Shown in pieces: positions 18,685-26,817 of a stretch of 42,468 bases of DNA; position 1 is the first letter of the stretch, and each line of letters starts with the position of its first letter. The notes beneath the pieces were generated by a model that made no database searches, had not been told where the DNA came from, and saw only the letters and a program-made list of their open reading frames with translations. This stretch comes from Pseudomonadota bacterium (GTDB lineage Bacteria > Desulfobacterota > Anaeroferrophillalia > Anaeroferrophillales > Anaeroferrophillaceae): NCBI GenBank assembly GCA_034660915.1, contig JAYEKE010000079.1, positions 1 to 42,468 on the forward strand. The letters run 5' to 3'. Both the position numbers and the translations under genes were made by a program.

Positions 18685-19461
18685 ATGATTAGCCATGTTA
18701 TCACGTATATCATTCTCGGCCTGTTGGTGGGTCTGGCGGCCAGCGCCATCCGGGTGCTGCGGGAATATCAGCGCGGCGTTGTTTTTACTCTGGGGCGTTT
18801 CTGGAAAGTCAAGGGTCCGGGATTGATCATCCTGATTCCCATCATTCAGCAGATGGTACGCGTTGATCTGCGGACCATCGTCATGGATGTTCCCAGTCAG
18901 GATGTCATCTCCCGCGACAACGTTTCGGTCAAGGTCAACGCGGTGGTCTATTTTCGGGTTCTGGACCCGGAAAAAGCCATTATCCAGGTGGAAAATTATT
19001 ATGTTGCCACCAGCCAACTGGCTCAGACCACTTTGCGATCGGTGCTTGGCCAGCACGAATTGGACGAAATGCTGGCCGAACGGGAAAAACTGAATGAAAA
19101 CCTGCAGCATCTGCTGGATGAACAGACGGACCGCTGGGGTATCAAGGTCAGCAACGTCGAGATCAAGCACGTTGATCTGGATGAAAGCATGATCCGCGCC
19201 ATTGCCCGCCAGGCGGAGGCCGAACGTGAACGGCGGGCCAAGATCATCCATGCCGAAGGGGAACTGCAGGCCTCCGAAAAGCTGCTCCAGGCCTCCAATG
19301 TGCTGGCTAAAAATCCCCAGGCACTGCAACTTCGCTACCTGCAGACCCTGACCGAGATTGCCGCCGAACAGAATTCCACCATCATCTTCCCGCTGCCCAT
19401 TGATCTGCTCAAACCGCTGATGTGGCAGTTTAAGGCCGGGGATGAAGCAGCAGAGCAATGA
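18685..19461 (+). CDS. Slipin / stomatin-like SPFH-domain protein
   Basis: A 258-residue SPFH protein with one N-terminal membrane helix (residues about 4-22) followed by [14 protein letters not shown], the slipin signature, then [20 protein letters not shown], and an alpha-helical, Glu/Ala-rich tail ([21 protein letters not shown]) for oligomerisation. Members form membrane microdomain scaffolds and are cut by the partner NfeD protease. AAAGGAG lies about 10 bp before the ATG at 18685; an in-frame upstream ATG at 18640 overlaps nfeD and has no ribosome site. A perfect hairpin follows the stop. Confidence 0.93.
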   Translation: MISHVITYIILGLLVGLAASAIRVLREYQRGVVFTLGRFWKVKGPGLIILIPIIQQMVRVDLRTIVMDVPSQDVISRDNVSVKVNAVVYFRVLDPEKAIIQVENYYVATSQLAQTTLRSVLGQHELDEMLAEREKLNENLQHLLDEQTDRWGIKVSNVEIKHVDLDESMIRAIARQAEAERERRAKIIHAEGELQASEKLLQASNVLAKNPQALQLRYLQTLTEIAAEQNSTIIFPLPIDLLKPLMWQFKAGDEAAEQ

Positions 19462-19496
19462 TAATCAGCAGGTTGAAAACCTCACCTGCTGATTAT
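19461..19496 (+). terminator. Hairpin at the end of the nfeD-slipin operon
   Basis: Perfect 13-bp stem (ATAATCAGCAGGT with ACCTGCTGATTAT), 10-nt loop, starting on the last base of the slipin stop codon. No T-run follows, so it may act as a 3'-end stabiliser or factor-dependent terminator. Confidence 0.55.
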
Positions 19497-19528
19497 TCTC
19501 CAAGGCATGAGCGTACCAGGGTGGCAAG

Positions 19529-19699
19529 ATGAACCGCTTTGGTATCGATCTCTTTTTTAAACACCATATTGATCCTGAACTGCGAAGTCCAGGGTTTTTG
19601 TGGTATGGATAGCCGGTCTTTGTTTTGACAAGGGAACATTCTCTTGCAGCCTTTAATCTGAAGTCTGATTTTAATAAAGCAGGGATTGATGATAAATAA
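19529..19699 (+). pseudogene. Possible decayed ORF interrupted by an amber codon
   Basis: In the 424-bp gap after the slipin gene, a frame runs from ATG 19529 to TAA 19697-19699 with one in-frame TAG at 19610. The two halves read like protein (MNRFGIDLFFKHHIDPEL and TREHSLAAFNLKSDFNKAG). The end KAGIDDK-stop and the next bases match the end of the methyltransferase gene at 15060-15087. I do not recognise the family. A gene remnant is more likely than pyrrolysine read-through, and chance is possible. Confidence 0.25.
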
Positions 19700-19787
19700 G
19701 CGGAACTGGTTTTCATTGAGCAGATTTATCTTTACTTTGCTTTTAAGAATTTTGTTTTTTTGCGCGTTTTTAAGCGAACAAAAATAA

Positions 19788-19816
19788 TTGACTTACAATG
19801 GTAGAGGTGGTATTTT
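19788..19816 (+). promoter_or_regulatory. Candidate sigma-70 promoter of fprA
   Basis: TTGACT (19788-19793), 17-bp spacer, TATTTT (19811-19816), in AT-rich DNA about 70 bp before the fprA start codon. Confidence 0.55.
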
Positions 19817-19885
19817 TGTTGAGAAATTTCACATTAATCATCATTTTTCATAAGTTAACAGATTATGAGGTGAAGGAGGAAGATC

Positions 19886-21109
19886 ATGCCAAACAGTGCC
19901 ACGAAAATTACCGATGGAGTATATTGGGTGGGGGTCAATGACCATGATACCCCATTTTTTGAAGGGTTATGGGCGTTGCCCAAGGGAATGAGCTATAATG
20001 CCTATCTGGTACGGGGTGAAGAAAAAACGGCCCTGATTGAACTTACCAAGACCACCTATACTGATGAATTTATCGGCCGGGTGGAAGAAATTGTTCCCCT
20101 GAATGAGGTTGATTATATCATTCATAATCACATGGAACCCGATCATACCGGAGCCATACCGGCAGTTTACAAGCTTTGCCCCCAGGCCGAAATTCTTTGT
20201 ACCGCCAAAGCTAAAACTTTTCTTGACCAGTTTTACGGTGAAGGAGAGCGGGTGACGGCGGTAAAAGATGGTGACAGTATTGATCTTGGCGGCAAGACCC
20301 TGAAATTTCTCAGCTATCCCTGGCTTCACTGGCCTGACACCATGTTTACCTATCTGGCCGAAGATAAAGTACTCTTTTCCTGTGATGCTTTTGGCGGCTA
20401 CGGGACGGTTGATGATGCTCTTTTTGATGATGAGATGGATCTGGAAGCTTATTGGCCTGAAGCCAGGCGTTATCTGGGGACCATCGTCGCTTCTTATTTA
20501 CAGCATGTGGTCAAGGCTATTGATAAGTGGGTAAAAGGTGGGATGGGCATTGATATTTTATGTCCGTCCCACGGGCCGGTTTACCGGCAGAATCCCATGG
20601 CGATTATCAGCCGTTACCAGGAATGGGCAAAAAATGAGAAAGAAGCAAAGGTAGTAATGATTGTTGGTTCCATGTGGGGCAATACCCATAAGATGGGAGA
20701 AATAGTTCACCGACGTTTGGAAGAAAAGGGTATTGAAGTTAAATATTTTGATGCCGCCAGTGCCGAATCAGGAGTGATTCTCGGAGAAATGCTGAATGTC
20801 GGCGGGATTGTTTTCGGGGCGCCTACCTATGATGCTAATATCTACCCCAAACTGGAATATTATCTGATGCTGTTTAAGGACAAGAAAAAGAACGGCTACC
20901 CGGTTGGTGTTTTTACCCAGAACAGCTGGAATGTTAGCGTACTGCCGAAAATGGAAGCGTACCTGAAGGATATGAAGGCTGAAATCATCCAACCGGAAGT
21001 TGTCGGCCATGGAGCCCCGAATACGGAAGTGATTGAAGCTTTGCAGCAGATGGCTGATAATCTGGCCATGAGGATTACCAATGCTTGTGCCTGTCCGCTG
21101 CCGGGATGA
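19886..21109 (+). CDS. fprA: FprA-type flavodiiron protein (O2 / NO reductase)
   Basis: A 407-residue A-type flavoprotein (rubredoxin:oxygen oxidoreductase class) that reduces O2 to water or NO to N2O, protecting anaerobes. The metallo-beta-lactamase-like domain keeps all diiron ligands: HMEPDH (HxExDH), His in PWLHWPDTM, Asp in SCDAFGGYG, and His in CPSHGPVYR. Residues about 255-400 are a flavodoxin domain with the FMN loop GSMWGNTHKM. It lacks a fused rubredoxin, so an external rubredoxin should donate electrons; none is in the window, though the FNOR at 22326 is a candidate reductase. GAAGGAGGAAG precedes the ATG. Confidence 0.95.
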   Translation: MPNSATKITDGVYWVGVNDHDTPFFEGLWALPKGMSYNAYLVRGEEKTALIELTKTTYTDEFIGRVEEIVPLNEVDYIIHNHMEPDHTGAIPAVYKLCPQAEILCTAKAKTFLDQFYGEGERVTAVKDGDSIDLGGKTLKFLSYPWLHWPDTMFTYLAEDKVLFSCDAFGGYGTVDDALFDDEMDLEAYWPEARRYLGTIVASYLQHVVKAIDKWVKGGMGIDILCPSHGPVYRQNPMAIISRYQEWAKNEKEAKVVMIVGSMWGNTHKMGEIVHRRLEEKGIEVKYFDAASAESGVILGEMLNVGGIVFGAPTYDANIYPKLEYYLMLFKDKKKNGYPVGVFTQNSWNVSVLPKMEAYLKDMKAEIIQPEVVGHGAPNTEVIEALQQMADNLAMRITNACACPLPG

Positions 21110-21177
21110 TTTTGGAGGATAAAATAAACAGAGTTGTTCTCCTGGTTGATGAGGACAACACTTGATTAGCGCCGCCT

Positions 21178-21202
21178 GGGGACGGATTTCAAATCCGTCC
21201 CC
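21178..21202. repeat. 25-bp perfect palindrome, GGGGAC type, copy 1
   Basis: Arms GGGGACGGATTT and AAATCCGTCCCC around one central base, 68 bp after fprA. The same 12+1+12 architecture with a related sequence recurs at 33381-33405. The GGGGACAGAWTT motif is also part of the element at 21886-22095. Such palindromes are often dispersed REP-type repeats. Confidence 0.75.
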
Positions 21203-21253
21203 GTTAAATAATTCATGACGGGCTTTTTATTCCGTTGGAAAGTGTTCTGATCA

Positions 21254-21871
21254 ATGTATGAAATTGACTTAGGCACCCCATTGCAGGTCCAGCTTGAGAA
21301 AATGCCGGATCGTTTTAAAAGTGTTCTGGTTGGAGTTGATCCGGGACAGTATATGATTATCCACCAACCCTTGGCAGAGAATGCTAAGGCCATTTTTGTT
21401 CCCGGGAAAACGATTGTTGTCAGATTTTTACATCGGGGGAGTGTCTATGGTTTTCAAGCTGAAATTATTTGTGTGGTGGAAGTTCCCGCTGCTCTTTTGC
21501 TTATTAAGTATCCAGCCAAGATAGAAGATCATAATTTACGCAACCATAAAAGAGTTGATTGTTATCTTCCCAGCCATCTCCTGGTTGGTAAGATGACGTT
21601 TAATTCCCGGATTATTGATTTAAGTAAAGGAGGCTGTCAGGTTGCCCTTGAAATCAGCGAGATGGAGGGCATTTCTAACCCCATGGATGTTGATCAGCAG
21701 GTCAACCTTTCTTTTTGCCTTCCTGGATTGGTAGATGAACTTAATCTTGAAGGAGTAGTAAAGAAAATACTTAACGATAAAAATCAAATAAAAATTGGCT
21801 TAAAATTTAATGAGATAGAGGCAAAATATAAAGCTAAATTTTATGAATTTCTTGCCCACGCCGGTGCCTGA
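21254..21871 (+). CDS. PilZ-domain protein (YcgR-like), probable c-di-GMP receptor
   Basis: A 205-residue protein with an N-terminal YcgR-N-like beta domain (residues about 5-95, LGTPLQVQLEKMP...VRFLHRGSVYGFQAEII) and a PilZ domain (about 95-200). The c-di-GMP contacts are visible in part: NHKRVDCYLP, with a single Arg where RxxxR is usual, and DLSKGGCQV as the D/N-x-S-x-x-G motif. Family members adjust motility or secretion on binding c-di-GMP. There is no flagellar gene in the window. The ribosome site is weak. It is 144 bp downstream of fprA, beyond a palindrome. Confidence 0.82.
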   Translation: MYEIDLGTPLQVQLEKMPDRFKSVLVGVDPGQYMIIHQPLAENAKAIFVPGKTIVVRFLHRGSVYGFQAEIICVVEVPAALLLIKYPAKIEDHNLRNHKRVDCYLPSHLLVGKMTFNSRIIDLSKGGCQVALEISEMEGISNPMDVDQQVNLSFCLPGLVDELNLEGVVKKILNDKNQIKIGLKFNEIEAKYKAKFYEFLAHAGA

Positions 21872-21885
21872 TTATTATTTTTTTG

Positions 21886-22095
21886 TAACTATTCAGCTTT
21901 AGCCAGCTAGTAGCTTGATTCCGCAGGGGACTGAATTTTTTTCACGAAAACCGGGAGACAGATTAAATTTTTCATTTTGAGATGGTACTAAAATCAATTA
22001 AAGATCGATATTGTTCGGTGAAAATCATTCTGTCCCCGAAAAAGAAAAAATAAAATCTGTCCCCTGCAGGTAAAGACAACCCTGCTGAATAGTTA
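21886..22095. repeat. 210-bp nested palindromic element with 12-bp perfect inverted ends
   Basis: TAACTATTCAGC at 21886-21897 is the exact reverse complement of GCTGAATAGTTA at 22084-22095. Inside, GCAGGGGACTGA (near 21924) faces TCTGTCCCCTGC (near 22068), and a further pair of AGACAGATT and TCTGTCCCC motifs lies within. The element is bounded by TATTTTTTT on both sides (21876-21884 and 22096-22104), which could be a target duplication but is low complexity. No ORF of note. It fills most of the 454-bp gap before the FNOR gene. Confidence 0.7.
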
Positions 22096-22325
22096 TATTT
22101 TTTTCAAATAATCCAAATCAGTTTTCATTCCCTTGTCGTCTATACCTCCCATTCTTTATCTCTTGATTCTGCAGATTAATTCACCTCTGGCCGCAGCAGT
22201 TTTCGTAAAAACTCTTATTAAGCGGTTGAAATTTTCCTTTAGCAAGAGTATGAAAATATAATCTGCAATGATATTATAGCTTTTTTCGTTTATTCCATTT
22301 CCACCTTTTTCCCTGGAGTCGGTTC

Positions 22326-23573
22326 ATGGAATATGTCATCATCGGCAATGGCATTGCCGGTGTCAGTGCTGTCGAAGCCATCCGTCAACTGGATCGGCGA
22401 GGAAATATTACCCTGGTTGCCGATGAAGATCACCATCCCTACTGTCGGCCGATGATCAGTAATCTTCTGGCGGGATCAATTGCTGCTGATTGTCTGGCCA
22501 TTCGTTCCCCCTCCTTTTATGATGATCTCCATATAAATCCTGTTTTAGGCCACCGGGTGGAGGCAATTGAACCGGCCGAAAGGGTTATTAAAGTGGGTAG
22601 GGCAGGGCGCAGTATACCGTTTGATCGGCTTTTAATTGCTTCCGGTGCTGATCCACGCATCCTGGATATTCCCGGTTCTCAACTGCCTGAAGTTTTCTGC
22701 CTGCGAACCCAATCTCAGGTGCAATCTATTCTTGCGACGGCAGAATGCGCCGAAAGAGCCGTGGTCGTGGGTGGCGGGCTGGTCGGTTTAAAAGCCGCCC
22801 ATGCCTTGCAGTCCAGGGGGCTGCAGGTCACCATGCTTATTCGTTCAGCTCATCCGCTGACCATGCAGGTTGATAAACTGGCCGGACAAATGATCCTGGA
22901 AAAATTGCGTCATAATGGTTTGCGGGTCTTGGTTGAGGCTGAGGTAGCCGAATTCAATGGACAACATGGTTCTCTTAAATTTATAACCTTGGCGGATGGG
23001 ACGGAAATACCGGCAAGTCTGGTTGTGATTGCCAAAGGCGTCACCCCTTCAACCAGCTTTGTTTTTAATGATCAACTATCCCTCGGGTATGGACAGGGCA
23101 TTCTTATTGACAAAAATATGGAAACCACAGTTGCGGGAATTTATGCTGCCGGTGATGTGGCGGAAACCATAGATATCGCCCGTCAGACGAGAAGGGTTAA
23201 TGCCATCTGGCCGGAAGCCGTCCAGCAGGGAATTATCGCTGGCATGAATATGGCCGGCCGGAAAGTGGTTTATCAGGGCAGTCTGAGTCGTAACGTCATG
23301 CGCTTTTATGGTCTGGATGTGATGACGGCGGGGCTGGTTGATCCTCCTTTTGATGATGATCGTTATGAGGTGATATCTTCTTTGAAGGCACAGAAATCAA
23401 AATATCACAAACTGGTATTTCGTCATGATCGGTTGGTGGGTATGCTCTTGATCAATGATCTTGAACAGGGAGGGGTGCTGTCGTCTCTGATTCGACGTGG
23501 TCTGCCGGTTCAGGGGCGAAAGGAAAGGCTGCTGGAATCTGGCTTCCAGGCGGGGAAGTTGATTTATGTCTAG
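22326..23573 (+). CDS. FAD/NAD(P)-dependent oxidoreductase of the CODH cluster (FNOR)
   Basis: A 415-residue pyridine-nucleotide disulfide oxidoreductase-like flavoprotein (nitrite/rubredoxin reductase type). It has the FAD loop IIGNGIAGVSAVEAI at the N-terminus, HPYCRPMISNLLAG, an NAD(P) loop VVVGGGLVGLKAA (residues about 142-154), and the second FAD motif AAGDVAE near residue 280. No redox CxxC is seen. With cooF and cooS immediately downstream it matches the known CooS-CooF-FNOR arrangement, in which electrons from CO pass through CooF to this enzyme to make NAD(P)H. The ribosome site is weak; CTGGAGTC lies upstream of the ATG. Confidence 0.9.
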   Translation: MEYVIIGNGIAGVSAVEAIRQLDRRGNITLVADEDHHPYCRPMISNLLAGSIAADCLAIRSPSFYDDLHINPVLGHRVEAIEPAERVIKVGRAGRSIPFDRLLIASGADPRILDIPGSQLPEVFCLRTQSQVQSILATAECAERAVVVGGGLVGLKAAHALQSRGLQVTMLIRSAHPLTMQVDKLAGQMILEKLRHNGLRVLVEAEVAEFNGQHGSLKFITLADGTEIPASLVVIAKGVTPSTSFVFNDQLSLGYGQGILIDKNMETTVAGIYAAGDVAETIDIARQTRRVNAIWPEAVQQGIIAGMNMAGRKVVYQGSLSRNVMRFYGLDVMTAGLVDPPFDDDRYEVISSLKAQKSKYHKLVFRHDRLVGMLLINDLEQGGVLSSLIRRGLPVQGRKERLLESGFQAGKLIYV

Positions 23574-23709
23574 CTGTAGAATATCTGTATAAACTAACTT
23601 ATATTATCAATAGCAATTAGTTATATCGCATATTTCATGTAATATATTAATTTCTTTGCTTTCGTAAAAAGTTGTAAAAACGATGGCCCAGTGATGAAAG
23701 GAGAATCCA

Positions 23710-24309
23710 ATGAAACAAGTCCAGGTTCACCCCGAGCGCTGTGTCGGCTGCATGCAATGCATGCTTGCCTGTGCCACCGCTCATTCGCAAACGAAAAAAC
23801 TTTTTTCAGCGGTAAATGAAAGTCCGTTGCCAAAACCACGAATACATGTGGGGGCCGGATTGTTTCATGAAGGATTTCCTAACCGCTGTCATCACTGTGA
23901 TCCGGCACCCTGCATGCTGGCCTGCCTTCCGGGAGCGATTTTTCGCGATCCTGACACCGGTACGGTGCTTATTGATCCCGATCTTTGTATTAATTGTGCT
24001 TCCTGTGCCATGGCTTGTCCTTTCGGGGTTTTGCGCTATCACCAGGACTGGGCAGCGCCACCGGCGAAAACTATCGCCCAGAAATGTGATAATTGTCTTG
24101 ATCGGCAGCACATAGGCCTGGTTCCCGCTTGTGTTGAGGTCTGCAAAACCGGGGCCTTGACCTTTGAGGAATCAGATGCGGCGCTGAAACGAAAAACCCA
24201 TGAAGTTGCCTGTGCCATTGCTTCCGGCTTGGAACAACAGCCGTTGATTCCTATGGGGGTTGAGTTATTGCGCGCGACTAAAAAGCAGCGTAGTCACCTG
24301 CAATGTTGA
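23710..24309 (+). CDS. cooF: CooF-like polyferredoxin, four [4Fe-4S] clusters
   Basis: A 199-residue iron-sulfur electron carrier. Cysteine groups in order: CVGCMQCMLAC (residues 11-21), CHHCDPAPCMLAC (about 60-72), CINCASCAMAC (about 93-103), and CDNC...CVEVC (about 126-148). This is the CooF/HycB/DmsB pattern for four cubane clusters. It should take electrons from the CODH subunit encoded 93 bp downstream and pass them to the FNOR encoded upstream. GAAAGGAG lies 6-7 bp before the ATG. Confidence 0.93.
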   Translation: MKQVQVHPERCVGCMQCMLACATAHSQTKKLFSAVNESPLPKPRIHVGAGLFHEGFPNRCHHCDPAPCMLACLPGAIFRDPDTGTVLIDPDLCINCASCAMACPFGVLRYHQDWAAPPAKTIAQKCDNCLDRQHIGLVPACVEVCKTGALTFEESDAALKRKTHEVACAIASGLEQQPLIPMGVELLRATKKQRSHLQC

Positions 24310-24402
24310 TAGCGGCGCCCAATACCGCTTGGAATCTAACCCTGACAGCTTCGGAAAGTTGAAAATCGCTCAATTTTTCTTTCAAGTGAGGAGGAAGATA
24401 GC

Positions 24403-26286
24403 ATGAGTTCAAAATATGAAGTTCACACCATTACTAAAGATGGTCAATTGTTATTGCAGAAAATGGAACAGGATCAGGTGGAAACCGTTTGGGATCGGCT
24501 GGCGACCCAAGATCCCCAGTGTGGCTATTGTGAGATGGGCTTGAGTTGCCGTATTTGCGCCATGGGTCCTTGTCGTGTTGACCCTTTTGGTGAGGGTCCC
24601 CAGCAGGGAGTTTGTGGTGCCGATGCCGATATTATCGTCGCCAGAAATCTGGGGCGTATGATTGCCGGTGGTGCGGCCGCTCATTCGGATCATGGGCGCG
24701 ATCTGGTGGAAGTGCTGGCCGAGGTAGCCGCCGGCCGGGCGCCGGGATATTCTATTGCCGATGAGGAAAAACTGTTGAAGGTGGCCAGGGAGTATGGAAT
24801 TGATACAGCCGGCCGGAAAATATTGGAAATTGCCGGGGAACTGGCGGTGGCTTTGCAGGAGGAATTTGGAACCCGCAAAGGTTATTTAACCATGGCCAAC
24901 CGGGCACCGGAAAAAAGGGGTGAAATATGGAAAAAGGCTGGCATTACCCCCCGGGGAATTGACCGGGAAACTTCGGAAATGATGCATCGCACCCATATCG
25001 GGGTGGATAATGGTTGGCAGAGTCTCTTGCTTCATGGGCTTAGAAATGCCCTTTCCGATGGGTGGGGAGGTTCGATGATTGCCACTGAAGTTTCTGATAT
25101 TCTATTTGGCACCCCCAAACCATCGCCGAATCTGGTCAATATCGGCGTGCTGCAAGAAAATGAGGTTAATATTGTTGTTCACGGTCATAATCCAGTAGTT
25201 TCAGAAAAGGTTATGGAGGCCTGTGAGTCTACCGATATGGTGAAGCTGGCCCGGGATAAAGGGGCAAAAGGCATTAATCTCGTGGGAGTATGCTGCACTG
25301 GTACCGAGCTGCTCATGCGTCATGGTATCCCGATGGCCGGTAATTTTTTAATGAGTGAATTGATTATCGGTACTGGGGCCGTGGAGATGATGATTGTCGA
25401 TTATCAGTGCATTATGCCATCTCTGGGGGCTGCCATCGCTCCTCATTATCATACGAAAATGGTTAGTACAAGTGACAAAGCCCGTTTTCCGGGAATGGAG
25501 CATCGGGAATTTCATCCGGATAATGCGGCGGAACTTGCCCGGCAGCTGGTCCGGGAAGCCATCGAAAATTTTGACCAGCGTGGCGAAATCTATCTTCCGG
25601 TTCAACCAACACCATCGGTGGGCGGTTTTTCCGTCGAGGCGATTATCGAGGCTCTGGGTGGTACACCCCAGCCGTTGATTGATGCCATAACGGCTGGAAA
25701 GATTCGCGGTGCTGTAGGGGTGGTGGGTTGTAATAATCCCAAGATCAAGCATGATTATGGGCATGTGACCCTGACCAAGCGGCTGATAGAAAATGATTAT
25801 CTGGTAGTTGATACGGGTTGCGCGTCTTTTGCTAATGCCAAGGCCGGCTTAAAAGTGGCTGAGGCGATAAAATCTGCCGGTCCCGGTCTGCGGGAGGTGT
25901 GTGGGTCCCTTGGCATTCCGCCGGTATTGAATATGGGCAGTTGTGTTGATAATGTCCGTATCCTGATGCTGGCGTCGGCGCTGGCCAATGCCCTTCAGGT
26001 TGATATCTGTGATCTACCCCTGGCCGGAGCGGCACCGGAATGGTTTACGGAAAAAGCCATTTCCATCGGTACCTATTTTGTTGCTTCTGGCGTGTATACG
26101 GTGCTGGGACCCATGCCACCGATTACCGGCAGCATGAATATTGTCAACCTGTTGACTTCAGGCCTTGATGACGTGGTTGGCGCAACTTTTGCGGTGGAAG
26201 CAGATCCGGAAAAGGCCGCCCTGCTGATCCAGCGACATATTGAAACCAAAAGGAAGTCTTTAGGATTATCATACCGGGAATTATGA
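24403..26286 (+). CDS. cooS: Anaerobic Ni-CO dehydrogenase catalytic subunit, with CX2C D-cluster motif
   Basis: A 627-residue monofunctional carbon monoxide dehydrogenase (CO + H2O to CO2 + 2e- + 2H+). C-cluster ligands are all present: His262 (VHGHNP), Cys298 (CCTG), Cys336, Cys443, Cys473 and Cys514. His94 (AAHSDHGR) and Lys551 correspond to the acid-base residues. B-cluster cysteines are 49, 52, 57 and 71. The D-cluster region reads CGYCEMGLSC: Cys40 and Cys43 are two residues apart and Ser48 replaces the second canonical Cys, i.e. CX2C instead of CX7C. In the Desulfovibrio vulgaris enzyme this motif holds a [2Fe-2S] D-cluster. No CooC nickel chaperone or ACS subunits are nearby. GAGGAGG precedes the ATG. 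Confidence 0.96.
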   Translation: MSSKYEVHTITKDGQLLLQKMEQDQVETVWDRLATQDPQCGYCEMGLSCRICAMGPCRVDPFGEGPQQGVCGADADIIVARNLGRMIAGGAAAHSDHGRDLVEVLAEVAAGRAPGYSIADEEKLLKVAREYGIDTAGRKILEIAGELAVALQEEFGTRKGYLTMANRAPEKRGEIWKKAGITPRGIDRETSEMMHRTHIGVDNGWQSLLLHGLRNALSDGWGGSMIATEVSDILFGTPKPSPNLVNIGVLQENEVNIVVHGHNPVVSEKVMEACESTDMVKLARDKGAKGINLVGVCCTGTELLMRHGIPMAGNFLMSELIIGTGAVEMMIVDYQCIMPSLGAAIAPHYHTKMVSTSDKARFPGMEHREFHPDNAAELARQLVREAIENFDQRGEIYLPVQPTPSVGGFSVEAIIEALGGTPQPLIDAITAGKIRGAVGVVGCNNPKIKHDYGHVTLTKRLIENDYLVVDTGCASFANAKAGLKVAEAIKSAGPGLREVCGSLGIPPVLNMGSCVDNVRILMLASALANALQVDICDLPLAGAAPEWFTEKAISIGTYFVASGVYTVLGPMPPITGSMNIVNLLTSGLDDVVGATFAVEADPEKAALLIQRHIETKRKSLGLSYREL

Positions 26287-26306
26287 TGGAGTGGAGCGAT
26301 CAACCC

Positions 26307-26457
26307 GGATGTCCGGGCTTGGCTCACAGCGGTATTGGCCGCCGAACGAATCACACGATGTGATTCGCGGCGGACGCCCGGGGACATTGCTTTAGCGCGC
26401 CCCACAACCGGCCATGGTCGGCCGGCGAGAATGAGCGAGAGCCATGCCGGAACATCC
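26307..26457 (+). repeat. Core of the MITE family without terminal repeats, copy B
   Basis: It carries the same palindromic core as 9562-9690 (arms CCGCCG and CGGCGG enclosing GAATCACA and TGTGATTC, then CCGGCC and GGCCGG, then ATGAGCGAGAGCCATG). The CTCAAC...GTTGAG ends are absent, and about 25 bp of extra GC-rich sequence is inserted between the two hairpins. It begins 20 bp after cooS and could serve as that operon's 3' hairpin. Confidence 0.8.
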
Positions 26458-26464
26458 TTATTTG

Positions 26465-26738
26465 AACCTAAACTGAGAGATTAGCCTTTAGCGGTTAGCT
26501 ATTAGTTTAATGATTACAGGATGTTTTGCTATTACAAACGTAAACATTCGACTACGTTTTCAGAAAAGATAAAAATACTCTCACAGAGGCACAAAGTCAC
26601 AGAGAACCCGAGTCATTTGCCCTCTGTGACTTCGTGTCTCTGTCTTTCACCCGTTGGGTGTTATTTCTCATTAACGTAACGCCTTTATTTTTCAAGGCTA
26701 AACGCTGATAGCTAACAGCTAATCGCTTAACTTAGGTT
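26465..26738. repeat. About 274-bp nested inverted-repeat element
   Basis: Ends AACCTAA (26465-26471) and TTAGGTT (26732-26738) are inverted. Pairing continues imperfectly inward (GATTAGCC...GGTTAGCTATTAG against CTGATAGCTAACAGCTAATCGC). Centrally lies the strong hairpin at 26583-26643. The whole gap between cooS and the SH3 gene (530 bp) is made of this element and copy B; no gene is seen. Confidence 0.6.
26583..26643. repeat. 22-bp inverted repeat, CACAGAG type
   Basis: The left arm, 26583-26604, begins ACAGAGGCAC and ends AGTCACAGAG. The right arm, 26622-26643, is its reverse complement with two mismatches, both G-U compatible; the loop is 17 nt. A degenerate half (CCACAGAAACACACAGACA) occurs at 9750-9768. 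Confidence 0.7.
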
Positions 26739-26817
26739 GAAGTTGAGCCGCCAAAGCGGACTGAGAACGTTTTTTACGGAACCATCAATTTTAGAAAAAG
26801 AGGAAGAGGTATTGCTT

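Noticed and set aside
22200-23709. CooA or FNR-type palindromes upstream of the CODH genes
   Set aside because: No TGTCA-N6-TGACA or TTGAT-N4-ATCAA match was found.
26300-26740. CRISPR array
   Set aside because: The repeats here are single inverted-repeat elements without regularly spaced direct repeats or spacers; no cas genes are in the window.
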